Origin: Inediibacterium massiliense
Lineage (GTDB): Bacteria > Bacillota > Clostridia > Peptostreptococcales > Thermotaleaceae
Reading direction: 5' to 3'
DNA: 64,000 nt
Assembly: GCF_001282725.1 (NCBI RefSeq)
Contig: NZ_LN876586.1
Coordinates: 521,009 to 585,008, forward strand
A program made the translations under genes and the position numbers. Below the pieces are notes generated by a model that saw only the letters and a program-made list of their open reading frames with translations, did not search any database and was not told where the DNA came from. This document shows positions 34,201 through 42,134 of this stretch, one piece after another; the first letter of the stretch is position 1; every line of letters begins with the position of its first letter.

Positions 34201-35559
34201 ATGTCAAATCAAAATGCTCAAAATTATATTCATGAGGTAATCGAGAAAGTAAAAAAGACAGATGCTGATCAGCCTGAATTTATTCAAGCAGTAGAAGAAG
34301 TACTTCCTACTTTAGCTCCAGTTATGGAAAAACATCCAGAGTATATTAAAGCCAATTTATTAGAAAGATTTATAGAACCAGAAAGACAAATTTTATTTAG
34401 AGTACCATGGGTGGATGACAATGGAAATGTACAAGTAAATCGTGGTTTTAGGGTTCAATTTAATGGAGTGATAGGACCTTACAAAGGCGGACTAAGATTC
34501 CATCCTTCTGTATACCTTGGAATTATTAAATTTTTGGGATTTGAGCAAATTCTTAAAAACTCATTAACAGGTCTTCCAATTGGTGGAGGAAAAGGTGGTT
34601 CAGATTTTGACCCAAGAGGCAAATCAGACGGAGAAATTAGAAAATTCTGTGAAAGCTTCATGACAGAATTATATAGACATATTGGACCAGATGTAGATGT
34701 TCCAGCAGGAGATATTGGTGTTGGAGCAAGAGAAATCGGATACTTATATGGACATTATAGAAGAATTAGAGGAGCATTTGAAAACGGAGTGCTCACAGGA
34801 AAAGGATTGTCTTATGGTGGTAGCCTAATTAGACCAGAGGCAACAGGTTTTGGAGTAGCTTATTTCTGTGAAGAAATGTTAAAGCATGAAGGAGAAACAT
34901 TTGAAGGAAAAACAGTTGCAGCATCAGGATTTGGAAATGTTGCATGGGGACTTTGTACAAAAGTTGCTCAATTAGGAGGTAAAGTTGTAACACTTTCTGG
35001 TCCAGATGGATATATATATGATCCAGATGGAGTAATAGGAGAAAAAATAGATTATTTATTAGAAATGCGTGCATCGGGAAGAGACAAGGTACAAGATTAT
35101 GCAGATAAGTTTGGAGTAGAATTCTTCCCTGGAGAAAAACCATGGAACGTGAAAGTAGACATTGTTATTCCGGCAGCAACACAAAATGATATTCATATTG
35201 AACATGCAAAACAGATTGTTGCAAACGATATTAAATTTGTTTGTGAAGCAGCAAATATGCCAACTACCAATGATGCTATAAAATATTTACAAGAAAATAA
35301 AGTATTTGTAGGACCAGCAAAAGCTGCAAATGCAGGTGGAGTTGCTACATCAGCTCTTGAAATGAGCCAAAATAGTATGAGATACTCTTGGACAGAAGAA
35401 GAAGTAGATGCAAAACTTCATCAAATCATGGTAAATATTCATAATAATGCAATGAAAGCTGCTGAAGAATATGGATTTGGATACAATTTAGTTGCAGGTG
35501 CAAATATTGCAGGATTTATAAAAGTTGCAGAAGCTATGTATGCACAAGGAATTTACTAA
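34201..35559 (+). CDS. gdhA: Glutamate dehydrogenase (hexameric, NADP-type subfamily)
   Basis: Interconverts glutamate with 2-oxoglutarate and ammonia. The 452-residue protein has the hallmark P-Y-K-G-G-L-R-F-H-P (substrate loop), L-P-I-G-G-G-K-G-G-S-D-F-D-P-R-G-K (catalytic Lys in GGGKGG, about 128-134), D-V-P-A-G-D-I-G-V-G-A-R-E-I-G, and Rossmann G-F-G-N-V-A-W-G (about 242-249). Length and motifs fit the 450-residue class used both anabolically and fermentatively in Clostridia; cofactor cannot be assigned confidently. AAGGAGG lies upstream. It would take the glutamate made by the hut pathway. Confidence 0.96.
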   Translation: MSNQNAQNYIHEVIEKVKKTDADQPEFIQAVEEVLPTLAPVMEKHPEYIKANLLERFIEPERQILFRVPWVDDNGNVQVNRGFRVQFNGVIGPYKGGLRFHPSVYLGIIKFLGFEQILKNSLTGLPIGGGKGGSDFDPRGKSDGEIRKFCESFMTELYRHIGPDVDVPAGDIGVGAREIGYLYGHYRRIRGAFENGVLTGKGLSYGGSLIRPEATGFGVAYFCEEMLKHEGETFEGKTVAASGFGNVAWGLCTKVAQLGGKVVTLSGPDGYIYDPDGVIGEKIDYLLEMRASGRDKVQDYADKFGVEFFPGEKPWNVKVDIVIPAATQNDIHIEHAKQIVANDIKFVCEAANMPTTNDAIKYLQENKVFVGPAKAANAGGVATSALEMSQNSMRYSWTEEEVDAKLHQIMVNIHNNAMKAAEEYGFGYNLVAGANIAGFIKVAEAMYAQGIY

Positions 35560-35565
35560 AAACCA

Positions 35566-35591
35566 AAAACCCCTAATTTAGGGGTTTTTTT
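35566..35591 (+). terminator. Intrinsic terminator of gdhA
   Basis: AAAACCCCTAA, one-base loop, TTAGGGGTTTT, continuing into T7. Confidence 0.93.
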
Positions 35592-35662
35592 ATATTACAA
35601 TTTAGAGACAATTGAGATAATTGATAAAATTTGTATTACAATATGGATAAGGAGGGAAAAGT

Positions 35663-37399
35663 ATGAAAAATAAAATGTATATTATAGTGTGGATACTCCT
35701 TATCGGGATATGGATCAAGGGGGTTGTTGGTTATGGGCAAGATACAATAGGGTATTTTCCTCCACAACCCAAAGATGTAAATGTATTAGTTATGAGACCT
35801 AATATTAGTATGCAGTTGATTGTCAATGATTACAAAGTACAAGAAATAGATATGAAGCTCAATGGAAAAAAAGTAGATGCTCAATATGATAGAAAAAAAC
35901 AAGCTGTATTTTATCAACCAGATAAAAATTTATCTCCAGGATTTTATAAAGTAGATCTTCGCATTGTAATAGAAGGATTCAAACCTATTGTCCAAAGCTG
36001 GCAGTTTGCAATTAGTAAAAATGCAGTGAAAGAATTACAAACTCCATCTGATGAACAAAAAAGAGTTGTAAATTATTCAAATCGATATAGAAAATTTCTA
36101 AAATTGCCAGAGTTTCAAGTAAGTGATGCTCTAAATGCTGCAGCTATGGCACATTCCAATTACATGTCTATAAATAAAAAATTAATTCATGATGAATTTA
36201 ATAATGATAAAGGATTTATAGGAGTAGAACCTTATAAAAGAGCAGGAGCTTTTGGATATATGGGAAGTTACATAGAAGAAAATTTAAGCTTAGGACAAAA
36301 AAATTATAAAGAAGCTATAGATGATTTGATAGATGCTCCTTATCATAGATTGAGCTTTATCAATCCAGATTTTATTCATATAGGATATGGAAAAAAAGAT
36401 TCATACTATACTTTTGATTTCGGAGGAGAAAAAAATTGTCAAGATACAATTAAGGTATATCCTATGGAAGAACAAAAATATGTAGACATATGGTGGGAAC
36501 AAGAAGAAACACCAAATCCTTTAAGAATTCATAACAAAAAAGGAAAGGTAGGGTATCCTATATCTTTATCTTATTTTGGAAAGAACAATATTAAAGAAAT
36601 AGTAATTGAAAAAGCTACATTAAAGAATAAAAAAAATAATTTAGTAGAAATTTATTTAAATACGCCACAAAATGATGATAAACTTTCTAATAGCATACTG
36701 ATAATTCCAACTAGATCTCTAGAAAAAAACGAAAAATATAATGTGTATGTAAAAGGAAAAATAATATTTCAAGATGGGAAAAGCAAAGGAATTGAAAAAA
36801 AATGGAGTTTTCAAACGGTAACAAATGAAAAGGATAAAAATAAATGGATGAAAGATTTTATTTATGATGACATAAAAAACCATTGGGCAAAAGCTTTTAT
36901 CATAGAACTTGGAGAGAAAGAAATTATAACTTCTAAAGTAAACAATCTATATAAGCCAGATGATTTTATAACAAGAGGAGAATTTGCTGAGTTTATTGTA
37001 AATGCATTAGAAATTGCTACAAAGCCTTATAAAGGTGTGTTTAAAGATGTACGAAAAAATACTCAAAAAAATACATATATAGAAGCAGCTTTTCATAATG
37101 GGATCATTAAGGGAATGGGAGATGGTACTTTTCATCCTAATGATGCGATTACAAGAGAAGAGATGGCAGTGATGATTATAAAAGCTTATGAAAAGAAAAA
37201 CAGTAGTTTAAAGATTAAAAAGTATTCTTTGGCATTTAAGGATGAAAAAAAGATTAGTTCTTGGGCATATAAATATGTAAAAATAGCTTATGAATTAGGA
37301 ATTATTAAAGGAAGAGATAAAAAAGAATTTGCTCCACAAGATTTTGCATCAAGAGGAGAAGCAGCAGTCATGATTAAAAAATTATTAGAAGTACTTTAA
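35663..37399 (+). CDS. Secreted CAP-domain protein with three SLH domains
   Basis: A 578-residue surface protein. The signal peptide is residues 1-~24 (MKNKMYIIVWILLIGIWIKGVVGYG). A beta-rich Ig-like region (~30-120) is followed by a CAP/SCP domain (~130-265: R-V-V-N-Y-S-N-R-Y-R-K-F-L...A-A-M-A-H-S-N-Y-M-S, Y-I-E-E-N-L-S-L-G, P-Y-H-R-L-S-F-I-N-P-D-F). A second beta domain spans ~270-390. Three SLH repeats (~405-578; D-I-K-N-H-W-A-K, I-I-K-G-M-G-D-G-T-F-H-P, G-I-I-K-G-R-D-K-K-E-F-A-P) anchor it to secondary wall polymers. The CAP domain function in bacteria is unclear. GGAGGG is the SD. Its transcript terminator lies beyond repeat copy D and inside cobT. Confidence 0.9.
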   Translation: MKNKMYIIVWILLIGIWIKGVVGYGQDTIGYFPPQPKDVNVLVMRPNISMQLIVNDYKVQEIDMKLNGKKVDAQYDRKKQAVFYQPDKNLSPGFYKVDLRIVIEGFKPIVQSWQFAISKNAVKELQTPSDEQKRVVNYSNRYRKFLKLPEFQVSDALNAAAMAHSNYMSINKKLIHDEFNNDKGFIGVEPYKRAGAFGYMGSYIEENLSLGQKNYKEAIDDLIDAPYHRLSFINPDFIHIGYGKKDSYYTFDFGGEKNCQDTIKVYPMEEQKYVDIWWEQEETPNPLRIHNKKGKVGYPISLSYFGKNNIKEIVIEKATLKNKKNNLVEIYLNTPQNDDKLSNSILIIPTRSLEKNEKYNVYVKGKIIFQDGKSKGIEKKWSFQTVTNEKDKNKWMKDFIYDDIKNHWAKAFIIELGEKEIITSKVNNLYKPDDFITRGEFAEFIVNALEIATKPYKGVFKDVRKNTQKNTYIEAAFHNGIIKGMGDGTFHPNDAITREEMAVMIIKAYEKKNSSLKIKKYSLAFKDEKKISSWAYKYVKIAYELGIIKGRDKKEFAPQDFASRGEAAVMIKKLLEVL

Positions 37400-37425
37400 A
37401 GAGAAAGGACTACGATTTAGTAGAC

Positions 37426-37618
37426 AAAGTCATAAAAAACGTCACTAAATTTTCAAATTTGGAAAATATATAGAAACGATCGAAAATAGCATTACAAACT
37501 CGCTATGCTCAAACAGTGTAATGCTAAACATTTTCTCACTTATTCTATATTTTCACAAATTCTTAATAAATATTCCTAATTTTTATGACTTTGCTAAAAT
37601 ATAGTTTGTATTTAGTTT
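37426..37618 (+). repeat. Palindromic repeat family, copy D
   Basis: AAAGTCATAAAAAA (37426) and TTTTTATGACTTT (ending 37592); inner TAGCATTACA / TGTAATGCTA; AACGATCGAAAATAGC block as in copy B; tail TTTGTATTTAGTTT ending 37618. It lies between the CAP-SLH gene and the terminator that overlaps the 3' end of cobT. The flank GACTACGATTTAGTAGAC (37408-37425) is a near-copy of GGCTACGATCTAGTAGCC on the other side (37624-37641). Confidence 0.88.
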
Positions 37619-37619
37619 G

Positions 37620-37650
37620 AAATGGCTACGATCTAGTAGCCATTTCTTTT
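37620..37650 (+). terminator. Terminator of the CAP-SLH gene, inside the cobT 3' end
   Basis: AAATGGCTAC, loop GATCTA, GTAGCCATTT, then CTTTT. The right part is the reverse complement of the last cobT codons, including its TAG stop. Confidence 0.8.
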
Positions 37651-38654
37651 ACCATAAATGTAGCAGCTTCTATAAAATTAAAGGCAAGAATTGCGCCAGA
37701 ACCTTCTCCTAAACGAAGTCCCATATCAAACATAGGCGTAAGGCCTAAAAGTTCTATAGCTTTTTTTCCGCCTTTTTCAGCTGTATAATGAGAAGAAATT
37801 AAAAAGTCTTTTACTTTAGGTTCTATAGTAATAGCTAAAAGTGCAGCAGCCATTGCGATAAAACCATCTACTACTACGGGAATTCTATTGGCAGCAGCTC
37901 CTAAAAATACTCCAGCCATTCCACCTATCTCAAATCCTCCTACTTTGGATAAAATATCAATTCCATCTTTAGGGTTAGGTTGATTCATAGCAATGGATCT
38001 TCTGATTACATCCGCTTTATGAGACAATTTTTCTATAGGAAGACCTGCACCTACTCCTACAATCTCTAAAGGATCTACATTTCCAATAACAGAAAGTATG
38101 GCTGTACTTGAAGTAGTGTTGGCAATGCCCATTTCTCCTGGAGCTAAGAGATTTTTTCCTTTTTTGATTTCTTCCTTTGTAATTTCGATTCCAATTTCTA
38201 AGGATTTTATAGCTTCTTCTCTTGTCATAGCAGGGCCTTTTGCCATATTGCTTGTTCCATATCTTATTTTTCTCTGAATTACATTTGGATCTAAAATATC
38301 TTCAGCTACACCTATATCTACTACTATAACATCTGCTTTTGCTTGTTTGGCTAATGCACATACACCTGTTACTCCTTTTGCGAAGTTTGGGGTTTGAAGG
38401 GCAGTAAGACTTTGTGGATCAGGTGCTACCCCTTCTTCATAAACACCATGATCTGCTGCCATTACAATAACACCCTTTTGATCTACGCTAGGAAATGGAT
38501 TTTTTGTAATTCCTGCTAAATGGATAGCAATCTCTTCAAGTCTTCCAAGGCTTCCAATGGGTTTTAAAAGATTATCGATATATTTTTTTGCTTTTTCCAT
38601 AGAATTTTTATCTAATTCACCAATTTGAACAAGGGTTTCCTTTAATAAGTTCAT
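37626..38654 (-). CDS. cobT: Nicotinate-nucleotide:dimethylbenzimidazole phosphoribosyltransferase
   Basis: CobT makes alpha-ribazole phosphate (or analogues with other bases) for the lower ligand of cobamides. The 342-residue protein begins with helical MNLLKETLVQIGELDKNSMEKA and has K-P-I-G-S-L-G-R-L-E, M-A-A-D-H-G-V-Y-E-E-G-V, P-G-E-M-G-I-A-N-T-T-S-S and the C-terminal catalytic-Glu region L-G-E-G-S-G-A, the standard CobT motifs. No other cobalamin gene is in the window, so this is probably salvage or remodelling of corrinoids. It is expressed behind a cobalamin riboswitch and terminator on the minus strand. Confidence 0.96.
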   Translation of the reverse strand: MNLLKETLVQIGELDKNSMEKAKKYIDNLLKPIGSLGRLEEIAIHLAGITKNPFPSVDQKGVIVMAADHGVYEEGVAPDPQSLTALQTPNFAKGVTGVCALAKQAKADVIVVDIGVAEDILDPNVIQRKIRYGTSNMAKGPAMTREEAIKSLEIGIEITKEEIKKGKNLLAPGEMGIANTTSSTAILSVIGNVDPLEIVGVGAGLPIEKLSHKADVIRRSIAMNQPNPKDGIDILSKVGGFEIGGMAGVFLGAAANRIPVVVDGFIAMAAALLAITIEPKVKDFLISSHYTAEKGGKKAIELLGLTPMFDMGLRLGEGSGAILAFNFIEAATFMVKEMATRS

Positions 38655-38698
38655 AAAAATTCCTCCTTTGTAGTATGTTTCTGATTTTATAGTATAAC

Positions 38699-38740
38699 CA
38701 AAAAAAGCCCATGGTTTGCTGATAGATCAAGCAAACCATG
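38699..38740 (-). terminator. Riboswitch-linked terminator upstream of cobT
   Basis: On the minus strand, CATGGTTTGC and GCAAACCATG form a 10-bp stem around TTGATCTATC, followed by GGGCTTTTTTT. It lies between the cobalamin aptamer and the cobT start, as in transcription-attenuating riboswitches. Confidence 0.92.
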
Positions 38741-38765
38741 AACTTTTCCATCATTCATGACATAT

Positions 38766-38926
38766 CAGCAGCTATAGGCAGGTCTCCTGGCTTTGCATCA
38801 TCATTTGATAAACCTTCCCAGAAAAATCCAGTGGCATATTTTATCAAACTCTGCTTTACAGTGATGGGATCGCTGAAGAATTTCACTTCATTCCCTATTC
38901 TCCTAAATAGGCACCTATAACCTTAT
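38766..38926 (-). promoter_or_regulatory. Cobalamin riboswitch
   Basis: Minus-strand conserved blocks in order: GGTGCC near the 5' end, GAATAGGGAA, GCCACTGG, GGGAAGG, GCCAGGAGACCTGCC. Block order and spacing match the B12 aptamer. Adenosyl- or methylcobalamin is expected to reduce cobT expression. An open frame on the plus strand across this region is only the antisense of the aptamer. The gap 38655-39063 is otherwise riboswitch, terminator and the ogg leader. Confidence 0.95.
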
Positions 38927-39063
38927 AAAGTTAATATTATTATAAAGTAATTTTTATATTTTTTCAATGTTTACAAAAGATATTATAGAAGGAATTAAGA
39001 CTTATAAAAGGAATAGATACTATAAGACAAAATACGAGTAGCTTATAAGGAGGAGAAATGTGA

Positions 39064-39954
39064 TTGTATAAAATTACAGAATCGGATGAAAAAATTATCA
39101 TAAAAGGAATAAAAGACTTTGATCCTATTCATATATTTGAGTGCGGACAATGCTTTCGATGGAATAAAGAAGAGGATGGAAGTTATACAGGAGTAGCCCA
39201 TGGAAAAATTTTAAATGTTTACAAAGATGGGGAATATATTATTTTTGATCAAACTACAAAGGATGATTTTATAAATTTATGGATGAATTATTTTGATTTG
39301 AAAAGAGATTATGGAATGATAAAAGAAAATCTATCTAAAGATCCTATTTTAAAAGAAGCCATAAAGCATGGACAAGGGATTCGAATTTTAAACCAAGATG
39401 AATGGGAAACGACAATATCATTTATCATTTCTTCTAATAGAGGAATTCCAGTCATTAAAAAATCTATTGAAGCATTATGTGAAAAATATGGTACATATAT
39501 TGGAGTATACAGAGGAAGAAAATATTATGATTTTCCAACCCCAAAACAATTATTAAATTGTTCAGAGGAAGATATCAAACAAAGCCATACTGGATATCGA
39601 GCAAAATATATTGTAAATACTACTCATATGATTGAAGAGGCTCATGTAGATCTTTATGGACTCAAAAATTTATCTACTCATGATGCAAGAAACGAATTAC
39701 TCAAACTAAGTGGTGTAGGACCTAAGGTAGCGGATTGTATATTACTTTTTTGTATGGGAAAATATGATGCTTTTCCAATAGATGTATGGGTAAAAAGAGT
39801 GATGGAATATTTTTATCTTCCTGAGGAAACATCTCTTAAAAAAGTACAATTATTTTCACAAGAAAAATTTAAAAACTTAGCAGGATTTGCCCAACAATAT
39901 CTTTTTTATTATGCAAGAGAATTAGGGATAGGGAAAAAGAGTGTAGATTCATAG
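39064..39954 (+). CDS. ogg: 8-oxoguanine DNA glycosylase (clostridial OGG1-like)
   Basis: Removes 8-oxoguanine and nicks the abasic site. The 296-residue protein has an N-terminal antiparallel beta domain (residues ~1-110; F-E-C-G-Q-C-F-R-W is the OGG signature), then the HhH-GPD domain. The helix-hairpin-helix is L-S-G-V-G-P-K-V-A-D-C-I-L-L-F (catalytic Lys in G-P-K about residue 221), and the catalytic Asp is in A-F-P-I-D-V-W-V-K-R. This is the layout of the C. acetobutylicum enzyme. TTG start with AAGGAGGAG 7 bases upstream. It is followed 17 bp later by a Crp-like regulator. Confidence 0.92.
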   Translation: MYKITESDEKIIIKGIKDFDPIHIFECGQCFRWNKEEDGSYTGVAHGKILNVYKDGEYIIFDQTTKDDFINLWMNYFDLKRDYGMIKENLSKDPILKEAIKHGQGIRILNQDEWETTISFIISSNRGIPVIKKSIEALCEKYGTYIGVYRGRKYYDFPTPKQLLNCSEEDIKQSHTGYRAKYIVNTTHMIEEAHVDLYGLKNLSTHDARNELLKLSGVGPKVADCILLFCMGKYDAFPIDVWVKRVMEYFYLPEETSLKKVQLFSQEKFKNLAGFAQQYLFYYARELGIGKKSVDS

Positions 39955-39971
39955 AATAAAGGGGAATTTTT

Positions 39972-40643
39972 ATGTATGAAAAAATATTTGATCAAGATAT
40001 AGAAAAAAAAATGGAGCGTTTTTTTGTCGATAATCTAGCAGATTATGGTAAAATTGAAACTTTTAAAAAAGGAGAATTAATTAATCCCAGTCATCCTGAC
40101 AATATATATATTATTATTAAGGGAGAAGTCAATCAAATTATGTATTCCAAAAAGGGTGACGAAATTATTTTTTATCGAATGACAGAGGGAAGTATATTTG
40201 GAGAAATAGATTTTTTTGAGAGAAATAGAACCTTTGTGGTCATAAAAGCTGTAACAGATGGTCAATTATCTGTAGTTCATAGAGAAATGATAGAAAATAA
40301 ATTAAAAGAAAAGCCTAAAATGTATGAATATTTTTTAAGTAGCATCATAAGAAAATATAGGGTTGTGACAGTGGAATTGGCAAATTTTCAGTTTAATAAT
40401 TCTATAGGGAAATTAGCAGATTTTTTCATAAGACTATATTATACAGAAAGTATCAATTCAAAAAATAATATAAGTATTATACTGACACATGAGGAAATTG
40501 CCAACAGAATCGGACTCAATCGAATTACAGTTACAAATGGAATAAAAGAATTTAAGGACAAAGGATTTATAGAAATGAAAGATAGAAAAATTATTATAAA
40601 AGATATAGAAGGGCTTAAAACCCTTACAAATATACCTATATAA
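39972..40643 (+). CDS. Crp/Fnr-family transcriptional regulator
   Basis: A 223-residue two-domain regulator: cyclic-nucleotide-binding-like beta roll (residues ~20-120; Y-I-I-I-K-G-E-V-N-Q-I-M, G-S-I-F-G-E-I-D-F-F) and a Crp-type winged helix (~150-220: L-T-H-E-E-I-A-N-R-I-G-L-N-R-I-T-V-T-N-G-I-K-E-F). It contains no cysteine, so it is not an FNR-type Fe-S sensor; effector unknown. ogg is directly upstream, and it ends in its own terminator. The target genes cannot be assigned. Confidence 0.85.
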   Translation: MYEKIFDQDIEKKMERFFVDNLADYGKIETFKKGELINPSHPDNIYIIIKGEVNQIMYSKKGDEIIFYRMTEGSIFGEIDFFERNRTFVVIKAVTDGQLSVVHREMIENKLKEKPKMYEYFLSSIIRKYRVVTVELANFQFNNSIGKLADFFIRLYYTESINSKNNISIILTHEEIANRIGLNRITVTNGIKEFKDKGFIEMKDRKIIIKDIEGLKTLTNIPI

Positions 40644-40669
40644 GAATCAGGAGAATATCCTGATTCTTT
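40642..40669 (+). terminator. Intrinsic terminator after the Crp-like gene
   Basis: AAGAATCAGGA, loop GAATA, TCCTGATTCTT, then TG: a good stem with a short T-run; the stem starts in the stop codon. Confidence 0.75.
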
Positions 40670-40778
40670 GTGCGAATGATATTTATCAATAATGTAATCT
40701 AGACTACAGAAAAAAAATCGATTTTTATGTAAAATTTTGATAATACCAAAAAATAAATAATTAACAGGAGGATCAATC

Positions 40779-42122
40779 ATGAATGAAGTAAAAGAAAAAA
40801 TTGAATTGAATTTTAATGAGTTTGTAAATGATCTTAAAGCTTTAATTCAAATACCAAGTGTTTATGAGGAAGACGAAAGTCCTTATCCATTTGGTAAGAA
40901 TATAGATGAAGCTTTAAAGAAAATGTTGGCTATAGCTGACAAATTAGGATTTAAAACTTTTTATGAGCCTAACGGATACTATGGATATGCTGAATATGGA
41001 GATGGAGATGAAATGATAGGGGTTTTAGGACATTTAGATGTAGTTTCCCCTGGAGACTTAAAAAAATGGAATACAAGTCCTTTCGATCCTGTAATTAAAG
41101 ATGGCAAATTATTTGGTAGAGGAACTCAAGATGACAAAGGACCTACTCTAGGGGCTATGTACGCATTTAAGGCTATTATAGATAGTGGCTTTAAAGTAAA
41201 TAAAAAAGTTAGATTTATTTATGGAACAGATGAAGAAAATCTTTGGAGAGGAATTAATGAGTACAATAAAAAAGAACAAATTCCAGATTACGGATTTACT
41301 CCAGATGCAGATTTTCCATTGATTTATGCTGAAAAAGGACTTTTACAAGTTGATTTGGTTGCAAAAAATGAAACGGACATAAGACTCAAAGCAGGAGATG
41401 GATACAATGTAGTACCTTCACAAGCTTCTTATGAAGGAAAAGATATGGATGCTATTATAAAAGCGTTAGAAAAATTAAATTATGAGTATGAAAAAGAACA
41501 AGATAAAGTTACAGTCATGGGAAAAAGTGCTCATGCTAAAGATTCAGAAAAAGGAATTAATGCCATTTGTAGACTTTTAATTGCAATGAATGAAATTGGA
41601 ATGGATTCAAAATGTATTCGTTTTATTATAGAAAATATTTTAGAGGATGCATTAGCAACTAAGATATTCGGAGAATGTAAAGATGAAGCATCAGGTAGTT
41701 TGAAATTTAATGTAGGACAAATACATATAGATGAAGAAAAAGAAATCTTAAATATAGATATAAGAATTCCAGTAACTGTAGAGAAAGAATTTGTTGTGAA
41801 TAAATTAAATGAAGTAGTACAAAAGTATGGATTTGAAATAAAAGAACATGATTATTTAAGATCCATCTATACACCACTAGATTCTAAACTAGTAAAAACA
41901 TTAATGGAGGCTTATACAGAAGTAACTAAAGATTCTGAAAGCTTGCCAATTTCATCAGGAGGAGCAACTTATGCAAGAGCTATGGACAATTGTGTAGCTT
42001 TTGGAGCAGCTTTTCCATATACAGAAGAAACAGAACATCAGCCTAATGAATATATGAAATTAGAAGAGATGAAAAAGGCAATAGAAATTTATGCATGTGC
42101 ATTATTAAAATTATTAAAATAA
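40779..42122 (+). CDS. pepV: M20 family dipeptidase PepV
   Basis: A 447-residue zinc dipeptidase acting on L-dipeptides in the cytoplasm. Motifs: first metal site G-V-L-G-H-L-D-V-V (His about residue 86), bridging Asp in G-R-G-T-Q-D-D-K-G-P-T, catalytic and metal Glu in Y-G-T-D-E-E-N-L-W, later Asp in P-D-A-D-F-P, and the C-terminal H in E-T-E-H-Q-P. The S-A-H-A-K-D-S-E-K-G-I-N-A motif marks the PepV lid domain. AGGAGG is the SD. It sits with a YfcC transporter and pepT, forming a peptide-use cluster. Confidence 0.93.
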   Translation: MNEVKEKIELNFNEFVNDLKALIQIPSVYEEDESPYPFGKNIDEALKKMLAIADKLGFKTFYEPNGYYGYAEYGDGDEMIGVLGHLDVVSPGDLKKWNTSPFDPVIKDGKLFGRGTQDDKGPTLGAMYAFKAIIDSGFKVNKKVRFIYGTDEENLWRGINEYNKKEQIPDYGFTPDADFPLIYAEKGLLQVDLVAKNETDIRLKAGDGYNVVPSQASYEGKDMDAIIKALEKLNYEYEKEQDKVTVMGKSAHAKDSEKGINAICRLLIAMNEIGMDSKCIRFIIENILEDALATKIFGECKDEASGSLKFNVGQIHIDEEKEILNIDIRIPVTVEKEFVVNKLNEVVQKYGFEIKEHDYLRSIYTPLDSKLVKTLMEAYTEVTKDSESLPISSGGATYARAMDNCVAFGAAFPYTEETEHQPNEYMKLEEMKKAIEIYACALLKLLK

Positions 42123-42134
42123 AGGAGGATTACC

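Noticed and set aside
34829-35143. 104-codon Leu-rich minus-strand frame inside gdhA
   Set aside because: Antisense of the GdhA Rossmann domain; composition artefact.
38738-38920. 60-codon plus-strand frame upstream of ogg
   Set aside because: It is the complement of the cobalamin riboswitch and lacks a ribosome binding site.
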